5,010 nucleotides of DNA from Deltaproteobacteria bacterium (GTDB lineage: Bacteria > Desulfobacterota > Anaeroferrophillalia > Anaeroferrophillales > Tharpellaceae): positions 1-5,010 of the forward strand of contig JAUVDU010000169.1 of NCBI GenBank assembly GCA_030595135.1, given 5' to 3'. Under the pieces are notes generated by a model. That model saw nothing but the letters and a program-made list of their open reading frames with translations, was not told the origin of the DNA and made no database searches. Below are positions 1 to 4,995 of the stretch, piece by piece; within the stretch, counting starts at the first letter, position 1; every line of letters starts with the position of its first letter. A program made the translations under genes and the position numbers.

Positions 1-416
1 AAAGCCAGCATTTTGCCGTAATCCATCTTATAGATATGGTCACCAGCCAGAACCAGAATATATTTGGGCCTTATGATATCAAGTGAGTAGAGGTTTTGGT
101 AAATAGCGTCAGCCGTGCCCTGATACCATTTTTCGCCGACCCTCATCTGGGGCGGAATTTCGTAGATGAACTCGCCTAGTTCCGGGTTGAAGATACTCCA
201 TCCGGCCGCCAGGTGGCGGGAGGCGGAACCTGATTTATATTGGGTCAGGACAATGATTTTGCGGATATGGGAGTTCAGGCAGTTACTTAAGGTGAAATCG
301 ATGATCCGGTATTGGCCGGCAAAAGGGACAGCTGGTTTAGCCCGATCCCTGGTCAAGGGGCTCAAACGTTTACCTTCACCTCCGGCCAGAACAACTGCAA
401 GAAGATCGTTCAACAT
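1..416 (-). CDS. glgC: Glucose-1-phosphate adenylyltransferase (ADP-glucose pyrophosphorylase), N-terminal part, cut by window edge
   Basis: The enzyme makes ADP-glucose from glucose-1-phosphate and ATP, the committed step of bacterial glycogen synthesis in the cytoplasm. The 138 complete codons seen cover the start of the nucleotidyltransferase domain. Visible hallmarks are the nucleotide-binding loop [12 protein letters not shown] (residues 11-22) followed by RAKPAVPF (25-32), [14 protein letters not shown] (36-49), the GW-F segment near 73, [12 protein letters not shown] (97-108), and [11 protein letters not shown] (123-133), where Asp126 matches the metal-binding Asp of the family. The usual FGG is FAG here (32-34). 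ATG at 416 is chosen because AGGAGG lies 6 nt upstream and the conserved motif starts within ten residues. The reading frame is open to the window edge; the family is about 400 residues, so roughly two thirds are missing only because the window ends. It follows the HAD gene by 76 nt on the same strand, with no clear functional link. Confidence 0.96.
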   Translation of the reverse strand, partial: MLNDLLAVVLAGGEGKRLSPLTRDRAKPAVPFAGQYRIIDFTLSNCLNSHIRKIIVLTQYKSGSASRHLAAGWSIFNPELGEFIYEIPPQMRVGEKWYQGTADAIYQNLYSLDIIRPKYILVLAGDHIYKMDYGKMLA

Positions 417-422
417 AGCCTG

Positions 423-428
423 CCTCCT
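423..428 (-). promoter_or_regulatory. Shine-Dalgarno sequence of glgC
   Basis: On the minus strand this reads AGGAGG, 6 nt before the ATG at 416. It is one of the two strongest ribosome-binding sites in the window and fixes the glgC start. The 76-nt gap upstream (417-492) has no clear terminator hairpin. A TTGCAA / TACTAA pair with 17-nt spacing exists but matches the -10 consensus too poorly to call a promoter. Confidence 0.75.
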
Positions 429-492
429 TTTAGAATTTATTGTGTCAGGAAATTAGTAGCAAAGCGGAAACGAAATTGCAAGGGAGAATTAC

Positions 493-969
493 TTAATTTC
501 GTAGACCGGCAATAAGACGTTGCGGTTTTAAGAAGAGGTTTAAAGCGTCAATCGGGTTGGTGACGACCAGGTTGGCGGCGGCCAGGGAGCGGGCGTGAGC
601 GCTTTCGGAACCTAAGACACAGATGCCCAAAACGGCCTCTTGCAGCATCAGGTGATCATTGTAGCCGTTACCAATAGCGGCATGGGTTTGGGAGCCCAGT
701 TTTGAGAGGAAATCTCGCTTGGCAATCGTTCCGGGGGTGGCGGCGGGCATGCCTATGAGTTTAACCGGTAGAGAGGCAAACATCTTACGGGCCGTACCAA
801 ACGTGTCCGCCGTTATAACATAAACCTTCATGATAGCAGCAACTCTTTGCAGGCTTTCGGCAACCTCTCGGCTCAATTGACCATCAAGGGTTAAAGTGCC
901 GTTCATATCACAAAGAACGCCTTGCAACTCAAGGGGTTCTCTACCGGGGATGTTAAGATTTAAGCTCAT
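493..969 (-). CDS. HAD-superfamily protein resembling the soluble P-type ATPase family (COG4087)
   Basis: A 158-residue cytoplasmic protein with the HAD catalytic core and no membrane segments. Motif I is DMNGT (residues 21-25, nucleophile Asp21), motif II is Thr53 in ITAD, the motif III lysine is probably Lys84, and motif IV is GNGYNDHLML (100-109) with Asp105. This order and the GNGxND form resemble the phosphorylation domain of P-type ATPases (DKTGT ... GDGxND). Small stand-alone versions are grouped as soluble P-type ATPases (COG4087); their substrate is not established. Motif I has Asn where ordinary HAD phosphatases carry the second Asp, so simple phosphatase activity should not be assumed. 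A TTG at 1002 would add 11 residues, but the family begins close to the sequence NIPGREPLE, so I prefer the ATG at 969, preceded by a weak GAG 6 nt upstream. It lies beyond the MITE-like repeat, which may separate it from the Fe-S genes. Confidence 0.85.
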   Translation of the reverse strand: MSLNLNIPGREPLELQGVLCDMNGTLTLDGQLSREVAESLQRVAAIMKVYVITADTFGTARKMFASLPVKLIGMPAATPGTIAKRDFLSKLGSQTHAAIGNGYNDHLMLQEAVLGICVLGSESAHARSLAAANLVVTNPIDALNLFLKPQRLIAGLRN

Positions 970-1033
970 AATTTTCTCAAAGCTGATGCATTCGCACCCC
1001 AAGGGTATTTTCTTTGGGTGTAAAAAGTTACTG

Positions 1034-1160
1034 GATGGCTAAGTAAAAAATTTGATATACAAGGAGTAGTGGTTTTTCAGGCGCGAGACCATACAAATAG
1101 TATGTCGAGTGTCTGAAAAATCAGTACGACGCAGGAGATCGGATTTTTTACGACGCCATC
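1034..1160. mobile_element. MITE-like dispersed repeat, 127 bp, with 23-bp terminal inverted repeats and a central hairpin
   Basis: The two ends are imperfect inverted repeats. Read inward, 1034-1056 and the complement of 1160-1138 both have GATGGC, three differing bases, GTAAAAAAT, two differing bases, then GAT: 18 of 23 positions match. No protein can be supported between them. The centre (1070-1123) forms a long hairpin, listed separately. From memory, very similar sequence (the AAGTAAAAAATTTGATAT and TTTTTCAGGCGCGAGACC segments) is dispersed in intergenic regions of deltaproteobacterial genomes; I could not search to confirm this. I see no clear target-site duplication. The end at 1160 runs into the NifU-like gene, so its last residues (MAS) and its stop codon lie in the terminal repeat. 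It also separates that gene from the HAD gene downstream. Confidence 0.7.
1070..1123. repeat. Extended hairpin inside the MITE-like repeat
   Basis: The outer stem pairs 1070-1080 (TGGTTTTTCAG) with 1113-1123 (CTGAAAAATCA), 11 pairs including one G-T. The apical stem pairs CATAC (1090-1094) with GTATG (1100-1104) around a 5-nt loop AAATA. The connecting strands GCGCGAGAC and TCGAGTGT can continue the helix through G-T and G-C pairs with a tandem GA/GA mismatch, leaving one unpaired C. No T-run follows the stem on either strand, so I do not call it an intrinsic terminator. Confidence 0.75.
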
Positions 1161-1531
1161 GGGGTGCAGATGCGGGCCATAATATAGTTATGGGCGGCGT
1201 TGCGCAAGGCTTCCGGCCCCATCAGGGAGCAGTGAATTTTCTCTTCCGGCAGACCGCCCAGGAGGGAGGCAACCTGATCACCGGAGATCATCATTGCATC
1301 ATCTAAAGATTTGTTGCTAATCATCTCGGTAAAGATGCTTGTGGTGGCGATTGCATAGGGGCAGCCGGCAACCATGGCTGAGGCCTTGATGATAATATCA
1401 TTTTCTACTTTAAGGTAGAGCTCTATATAGTCGCCACAGCCGGGATCGCCGCCCTGCCCCATAACGGTGGCATCAGCCATGACCTCGAGGTTGCGGGGAT
1501 TTTTAAAATACTCTTTTACTTGCTCATTCAA
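1148..1531 (-). CDS. NifU/IscU-type iron-sulfur cluster scaffold protein, stand-alone N-terminal domain
   Basis: This 127-residue protein has the length and motifs of the IscU/NifU-N scaffold on which Fe-S clusters are built before transfer to apo-proteins in the cytoplasm. The three ligand cysteines are present: Cys32 in PGCGD (with the conserved Asp34), Cys57 in AGCPYAIATTS, and Cys101 in KIHCS. The segment equivalent to the LPPVK chaperone-binding motif of IscU reads LPEEK (94-98), so HscA recognition may be lost. An extra Cys122 sits near the C-terminus. The start is TTG at 1531, since MNEQVKEYFKNPRN matches the family N-terminus and GGAG lies 10 nt upstream; ATG overlaps there are out of frame. 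The last codons and stop lie in the end of a MITE-like repeat. It begins 55 nt after the radical SAM gene. No cysteine desulfurase or hscAB is in the window, so sulfur must be supplied from elsewhere. Confidence 0.93.
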   Translation of the reverse strand: MNEQVKEYFKNPRNLEVMADATVMGQGGDPGCGDYIELYLKVENDIIIKASAMVAGCPYAIATTSIFTEMISNKSLDDAMMISGDQVASLLGGLPEEKIHCSLMGPEALRNAAHNYIMARICTPMAS

Positions 1532-1586
1532 TGGTTGGTATCTCCATTTGTCTTAACTTGATCGGAAGGCTTGAGTCCGTTGCGAA

Positions 1587-2537
1587 TTAGTCTGAGGTCT
1601 GGAAATAGCGTTCTCCGCTATGTTCAAGCACTTTAATTTCGCCCTTTTCGAGCATCAGGTCAAGGATTTTTATAACCTCAACCGCTTTCAGGCCCAGGGC
1701 CTGTTCGAGATCGCTTTTAGTGCAGGGGCGGCGTTTCAGGGTGGCGAGAATGGTTTCTTCGGTTTTGTTGATTGTGCTGCCGTAATCGGAATCTCGGGTA
1801 AAAGGAGCAATGATTTCCGCCCGTGATCCGAATTGGGGTAAAATCTGTTTCAGAAAAGATTGTTCAACCGCCACCGCTTCGGCTAAAACCCCAGGTCGGA
1901 CGACGGTGTTAAGCTGAATCTTGTCCGGTTTTATGGCAGCCACCGCTTCAACCAGTCGATTGATCTCTTGAGGGTTGTCATTAAGTCCCCGGCAGAAAAG
2001 AATCTCAAGCCAGATTTCACCCTGGAATTCGCGACGTAGTTTGATTAGTCCGGCAATTATCTCTTTAACGTCAAGTCCGGGAGCCGGTCGATTCAACCTG
2101 ACAAAGAGATCTTTGGAAACAACATCAAGTGACGGCAGAATTACATCAACCAGCGCCGCTTCACGGCGGACTTCAGGATCGTTAAAGAGGGTGCCGTTAG
2201 TGAGCAGGGCGATCGGAGTTTTGCATGAATTTCGCAAAAGTTTGATGACCCGGGGCAGAGCCTTGTTCAACGTCGGCTCACCGGAGCCAGAGAGCGTAAT
2301 GTAGTCGAGATTTTGTTTAGCTTGATCTTTTGCGGCAAAGTAGGCTTTAATCTCTTTTTCAAGCTGTATGTAGGGGACGTATTCGGCTCGCTTAGTTACC
2401 GGTGTTGCCGTTTTACCCAGCTCACAGTAGATACAGTCCAACGTGCAGGTTTTGAAAGGTACCAGGTCAATCCCCAGAGAGAGGCCGAGTCGGCGCGATG
2501 GTACCGGGCCGAAAATATGGGTAGAGGCAGGGTTCAT
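1587..2537 (-). CDS. Radical SAM protein of the COG0731 type with C-terminal winged-helix domain
   Basis: A 316-residue enzyme with the cluster motif CTLDCIYC (Cys31, Cys35, Cys38), spaced CxxxCxxC, for the SAM-binding [4Fe-4S] cluster. GSGEPT (84-89) is the glycine-rich SAM-contact motif, and LLTNGTL (111-117) and PSLDVV (135-140) fit later strands of the barrel. The N-terminus (IFGPVPSRRLGLSLGIDLVP) and overall pattern match the group annotated as wyosine-synthetase-related Fe-S oxidoreductases (COG0731). Wyosine synthesis is archaeal/eukaryotic, so that name should not be taken as function here; the substrate is unknown. Residues about 258-316 form a predicted winged helix-turn-helix (ETILATLKRRPCTKSDLEQA onward), which may bind nucleic acid or a partner. 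ATG at 2537 has no Shine-Dalgarno, but the previous stop is only 14 nt upstream and an in-frame stop blocks a longer start, so translation is probably coupled. It sits between two Fe-S assembly genes, which suggests cofactor maturation. Confidence 0.92.
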   Translation of the reverse strand: MNPASTHIFGPVPSRRLGLSLGIDLVPFKTCTLDCIYCELGKTATPVTKRAEYVPYIQLEKEIKAYFAAKDQAKQNLDYITLSGSGEPTLNKALPRVIKLLRNSCKTPIALLTNGTLFNDPEVRREAALVDVILPSLDVVSKDLFVRLNRPAPGLDVKEIIAGLIKLRREFQGEIWLEILFCRGLNDNPQEINRLVEAVAAIKPDKIQLNTVVRPGVLAEAVAVEQSFLKQILPQFGSRAEIIAPFTRDSDYGSTINKTEETILATLKRRPCTKSDLEQALGLKAVEVIKILDLMLEKGEIKVLEHSGERYFQTSD

Positions 2538-2551
2538 GGAAAAAGATGTGT

Positions 2552-2848
2552 TTAGTTATCTGAAAGACACTCTTCGACTTCGTCTTTTTGTCGATGATTA
2601 TTAATGATAAAGCGGATCGGCAGATCCGGTGCCGCCTTTTGTGCGGCCAGCTTCATATCATTACCGAGCTTGAAAATCAAGGGGCAGATATTGGATGAAG
2701 GGGTCAGCGTAATAATAATACCTTTTTCATCGATTTCGAGTTTATCGAGCAGAGGCAGATCGGTGACCTGCATGCCGGTTGATGGATCGCGGACGGAGCC
2801 TAAGGCCGCCAGAATTTTTTCTTTGAGTTTTTCCGGTTCATTTATCAT
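2552..2848 (-). CDS. DUF59 / MIP18-family iron-sulfur assembly protein
   Basis: A 98-residue, single-domain protein of the DUF59 (MIP18/PaaD/SufT-like) family, whose members assist maturation of Fe-S proteins; in eukaryotes MIP18 (CIAO2) is part of the cytosolic targeting complex. Visible hallmarks are the N-terminal helix (EKLKEKILAALGSVRDP, residues 6-22), STGMQVTDLPLLDKLEID (23-40) in place of the usual GLVY-type strand, the strand GIIITLTPSSNICP (43-56), and the helix KLGNDMKLAAQKA (60-72). Cys55 in ICP is at the position of the reactive cysteine of the family. A second Cys94 lies in the short acidic tail. ATG at 2848 is supported by AGGA 8 nt upstream. The gene starts 110 nt after the ATPase pair, across a hairpin-forming repeat, and its stop lies 14 nt before the radical SAM start. 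Family assignment is good; the client protein is unknown. Confidence 0.85.
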   Translation of the reverse strand: MINEPEKLKEKILAALGSVRDPSTGMQVTDLPLLDKLEIDEKGIIITLTPSSNICPLIFKLGNDMKLAAQKAAPDLPIRFIINNHRQKDEVEECLSDN

Positions 2849-2883
2849 GTTTGATTTCCTGTCAGATTAGGTCGTCTTTTAAA

Positions 2884-2953
2884 TTAGCCACGAAAGCACA
2901 CGAAAAGGCAGGAAAAAAAGCTTTCGTGTTCTTTCGTGCCTTTTCGTGGCTAA
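2884..2953. repeat. Inverted repeat made of 10-bp periodic CACGAAA units
   Basis: The left arm carries CACGAAA at 2889 and 2899 and a variant CAGGAAA at 2909; the right arm carries the complement TTTCGTG at 2922, 2932 and 2942, all at 10-bp spacing. The outer ends pair as TTAGCCACGAAA (2884-2895) with 2942-2953. In a shifted register, 2899-2910 (CACGAAAAGGCA) pairs perfectly with 2938-2949, and 2889-2897 pairs with 2920-2928. It occupies the gap between the second ATPase and the DUF59 gene. No T-run follows the outer stem on the minus strand, so it is not a typical intrinsic terminator; a role in RNA processing or partial attenuation is only a guess. CACGAAA-type repeats of this look are, from memory, dispersed in several bacterial genomes. 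Confidence 0.85.
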
Positions 2954-2958
2954 AAGAG

Positions 2959-3834
2959 TTAGAGACTTAACTCTTTTTCCACTTTATCCCACATCTCGCG
3001 AACCACTTGACTGACGATGCCGCAATCATATTCAACTACGCTCTGGCGAGCGACTTGGGCTTTGTTGACAATCGGATCAAGGGGAATTTCACCGACCAGG
3101 GGCAGGTTATGTTCCGTGCAGTAGTCGCGAATCTTTTGGCTGTTGACGAGGTTGAGGTCGAAACGATTGACACAAACCAGGGCCGGAATATCGAAATGGC
3201 GGCAGAGACCGTGAACCCGTTCCATATCGTGCATTCCCGAGAGAGTTGGTTCGGTGACGATCAAAACCAGGTCGACGCCGGTGATTGCGGCGGTAACCGG
3301 ACAACCGATTCCCGGAGGCCCGTCGTTGATGAGCAGATCAAACCCCTCTTTCTGGGCTATGAGCTTGCCCTGTTGACGTACCAGGGTGACGAGCTTGCCG
3401 GAATTATCTTCGCCGATGCCGAGACGGGCATGAACCATTTTGCCGGCCCGGGTGTCAGAGATAAACCAGCGGCCGTTGATGGTATCGACCATGGTGATCG
3501 CCTCTTCAGGGCAAGCCAAGGCGCAGAGTCCGCAGCAGTCGCAGGCGAATTCATTAATCGAATAACCCGACTCTTCGGAAAAATCGATAGCGTCAAAACG
3601 GCATAAACGTTGACATTCGCCGCAACGGGTACATTTTTCACTGTCTAGTTGTGGCCCTCGTCCGCCGATAAAATCCGCGCTGGAAATTTCTGTGGGAGTC
3701 AGAATCAGGTGGAGGTCGGCGGCATCAACATCACAGTCAGCCAGAATCGTATTTTTTGCTAATACGGCAAAGGCGGCGGTCACCGTGGTTTTGCCGGTGC
3801 CGCCCTTGCCGCTGATAATCGTTAACTCCTTCAT
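2959..3834 (-). CDS. MinD/Mrp-superfamily P-loop ATPase with inserted two-[4Fe-4S] ferredoxin domain (COG1149), second copy
   Basis: A 291-residue cytoplasmic ATPase of the deviant-Walker (ParA/MinD/Mrp) class. The Walker A loop is SGKGGTGKTT (8-17), with signature Lys10 and catalytic-loop Lys15; Walker A' is DCDVDAADLHL (33-43); the switch region is DGPPGIGCP (171-179). Inserted at about 60-112 is a two-cluster ferredoxin with Cys68/71/74/78 and Cys98/101/104/108, each set CxxCxxCxxxC; Cys100 is extra. IVTEPTLSGMHDMERV (192-207) and VNRFD (222-226) match the rest of the fold. Such proteins are thought to couple ATP to Fe-S or metallocofactor handling, and tandem pairs occur in Desulfovibrio orange-protein (orp) operons. 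The start overlaps the stop of the upstream paralogue by 4 bp (ATGA), with GGAGGT 6 nt upstream. The pair differ in Walker A' (DAAD here, EEPN in the other), which suggests a heteromeric complex with unequal subunits. Confidence 0.93.
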   Translation of the reverse strand: MKELTIISGKGGTGKTTVTAAFAVLAKNTILADCDVDAADLHLILTPTEISSADFIGGRGPQLDSEKCTRCGECQRLCRFDAIDFSEESGYSINEFACDCCGLCALACPEEAITMVDTINGRWFISDTRAGKMVHARLGIGEDNSGKLVTLVRQQGKLIAQKEGFDLLINDGPPGIGCPVTAAITGVDLVLIVTEPTLSGMHDMERVHGLCRHFDIPALVCVNRFDLNLVNSQKIRDYCTEHNLPLVGEIPLDPIVNKAQVARQSVVEYDCGIVSQVVREMWDKVEKELSL

Positions 3835-4682
3835 TTTTCTACCTCCGCGACAATCCTTTGATGCAGCTTTTGAAAATCTTCTCTTAAACTCTGACTGTGG
3901 ATGACGGCTGCTTCACCTTTGGAGTAGGCGAAGGCGAGATCGCGGTCAAAGGGAATCTCCATGAGAATCGGGATCGCCTCGCGTTGGCAATATTTCTGAA
4001 TCTGGTCATCGCCGCTGTCGGATCGGTTGATAAGGATGCCGCAGGGAATTTTAAGCTGATGGGCGACGCCGACTGCCAACTCCAGATCGTTGAGACCGAA
4101 AGGGGTCGGTTCCGTGACGAACAGGCAATAGTCACAACCCATTAGTGTTTGAACCATGGGGCAGGAGGTTCCGGGCGGTGCATCTAAAATTGCGAAACAG
4201 TCATTCTTAACCAGTTTTTTGACTTTTTTGATGATTGGCGGCGAGAGCGGATTGCCGATGTTCGAGATCCCATGGGCAAAATCGAGTTCATCTGTTTCTA
4301 CGGCCTTGGCCTTGCCGATTTCCAGGCAGCCAATGACCTTGGTTGTTTCACTGATCGCTTTTTCCGGACAGATGAATGTACAGGCTCCGCAGCCATGGCA
4401 AAGCTCGGAAAAAACCATCACCTTCTTGCCGATGACGGCCAGCGCATTGAATTCGCAAGCTGCGGCACATTGGCCGCAGTAGGTGCAAAGTTCTTCGTTG
4501 ATTTTGGGGATCGGCATGGTGACGTCACGTTTGTCACTGATCTTTGGTTTTAGAAAGAGATGGCCGTTCGGTTCTTCAACATCACAGTCAAGGTATTGGG
4601 AGGCGGGTGTCACCAGCGCCAGATTAGTGGCGATAGTGGTTTTCCCGGTTCCCCCTTTACCGCTGGCAATTGCGATAATCAT
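3831..4682 (-). CDS. MinD/Mrp-superfamily P-loop ATPase with inserted two-[4Fe-4S] ferredoxin domain (COG1149), first copy
   Basis: A 283-residue paralogue of the gene that follows it, and the first gene of the cluster seen here. The Walker A loop is SGKGGTGKTT (7-16) with signature Lys9 and Lys14; Walker A' is DCDVEEPNGHLFL (32-44); the switch region is DAPPGTSCP (167-175). The inserted ferredoxin (about 60-110) has Cys66/69/72/76 and Cys95/98/101/105, two canonical [4Fe-4S] sets, the second followed by Pro. VTEPTPFGLNDLELAV (189-204) and INRSD (218-222) are family features. Another PMVQTLMGCDYC segment (175-186) adds cysteines not obviously ligands. There are no signal or membrane segments. 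ATG at 4682 is preceded by AAGGA 9 nt upstream. The 4-bp overlap with the next gene suggests translational coupling and near-equal production of the two proteins. A role in Fe-S or metallocofactor assembly is inferred from family and neighbours; the partner normally found with such pairs (COG1433) is not in the window. Confidence 0.93.
   Translation of the reverse strand: MIIAIASGKGGTGKTTIATNLALVTPASQYLDCDVEEPNGHLFLKPKISDKRDVTMPIPKINEELCTYCGQCAAACEFNALAVIGKKVMVFSELCHGCGACTFICPEKAISETTKVIGCLEIGKAKAVETDELDFAHGISNIGNPLSPPIIKKVKKLVKNDCFAILDAPPGTSCPMVQTLMGCDYCLFVTEPTPFGLNDLELAVGVAHQLKIPCGILINRSDSGDDQIQKYCQREAIPILMEIPFDRDLAFAYSKGEAAVIHSQSLREDFQKLHQRIVAEVEK
3841..3846 (-). promoter_or_regulatory. 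Shine-Dalgarno sequence of the second ATPase gene, inside the first
   Basis: The minus strand reads GGAGGT 6 nt before the ATG at 3834. It lies within the last codons of the first ATPase gene (encoding the C-terminal AEVEK region), so the second gene can be both coupled and independently initiated. Confidence 0.75.
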
Positions 4683-4710
4683 TGTTTGATGTCCTTAGTA
4701 GTCAGGTTTT

Positions 4711-4736
4711 AAGTTAAAGCGGGTAGCGGCTAACTT
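4711..4736. repeat. Small imperfect inverted repeat in the leader of the ATPase operon
   Basis: AAGTTA (4711-4716) plus GC (4719-4720) pairs with GCTAACTT (4729-4736), with two bulged A residues and an 8-nt loop. It lies 29-54 nt upstream of the first ATPase start. It could be an operator or a leader hairpin, or chance; there is no second copy to support a regulator site. I see no convincing sigma-70 or sigma-54 (-24/-12) promoter between 4683 and 4760. Confidence 0.35.
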
Positions 4737-4756
4737 TGCTTCGCCCTGCTTCGCGT

Positions 4757-4848
4757 GGGGACAGACTACGGATAAGCCTTGGTTAACGTTACGGTTTGAC
4801 TCTATGCAGGCTATCGATTACCAGTTGCACCCGTAAAACCCAGTCCCC
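4757..4848 (+). repeat. Repeat unit 1 of the inverted pair
   Basis: A 92-bp unit starting GGGGACAGACTACGG and ending in CCCAGTCCCC, so its own tips are short inverted repeats (GGGGAC ... GTCCCC). It contains TTGGTT at offset 23 and TTGAC at offset 40. It is the copy nearer the ATPase operon. Confidence 0.7.
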
Positions 4849-4904
4849 GCCGGTCGAAGGCTTGGTAAAGGGACGCGGTTTTTTGCCCCGCCCTATCTCG
4901 GTAC

Positions 4905-4995
4905 GGGGACAGGGTCTTAAAAAATTACCAGAGTTTAGAAAATCTTGTAATGTCAAGATGCACAAACAACCAATAATTACCCGTAGCCTGTCCCC
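4905..4995 (-). repeat. Repeat unit 2 of the inverted pair
   Basis: A 91-bp unit which, on the minus strand, starts GGGGACAGGCTACGG and ends ACCCTGTCCCC. It is more A+T-rich in its centre than unit 1 and contains TTGACATTACAAGA, with TTGACA resembling a -35 box; no suitably spaced -10 follows, so I do not call a promoter. Confidence 0.7.

Noticed and set aside
970..1002. Upstream TTG start for the HAD gene
   Set aside because: It would add an N-terminal extension not expected in the family, and it has no better ribosome-binding site than the ATG at 969.
1070..1123. Rho-independent terminator after the scaffold gene
   Set aside because: The hairpin is strong, but no T-run follows the stem in the minus direction; the T-rich stretches are part of the stem or of the terminal repeat.
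1109..1306. A 65-codon plus-strand frame starting inside the MITE-like repeat
   Set aside because: Most of it is antisense to the NifU-like gene, it has no ribosome-binding site, and its sequence resembles no protein I know.
2884..2953. CRISPR array
   Set aside because: The repeated unit is only about 7 bp with 3-bp spacers and the arms are inverted to one another; no CRISPR-sized repeats or spacers exist.
3007..3606. A 199-codon plus-strand open frame opposite the second ATPase
   Set aside because: It is fully antisense to a gene with unmistakable Walker and ferredoxin motifs, and its translation shows no recognisable domain; it is a shadow frame.
4781..4800. Integron attC-like core (GTTAACGTTACGG)
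   Set aside because: There is no paired complementary core at attC spacing and no integrase; the bases fall inside repeat unit 1.
4683..4850. Sigma-54 promoter for the ATPase operon, as in Desulfovibrio orp operons
   Set aside because: The best candidate, TGG at about 4825 with a downstream TGC, has the wrong GG-GC spacing.
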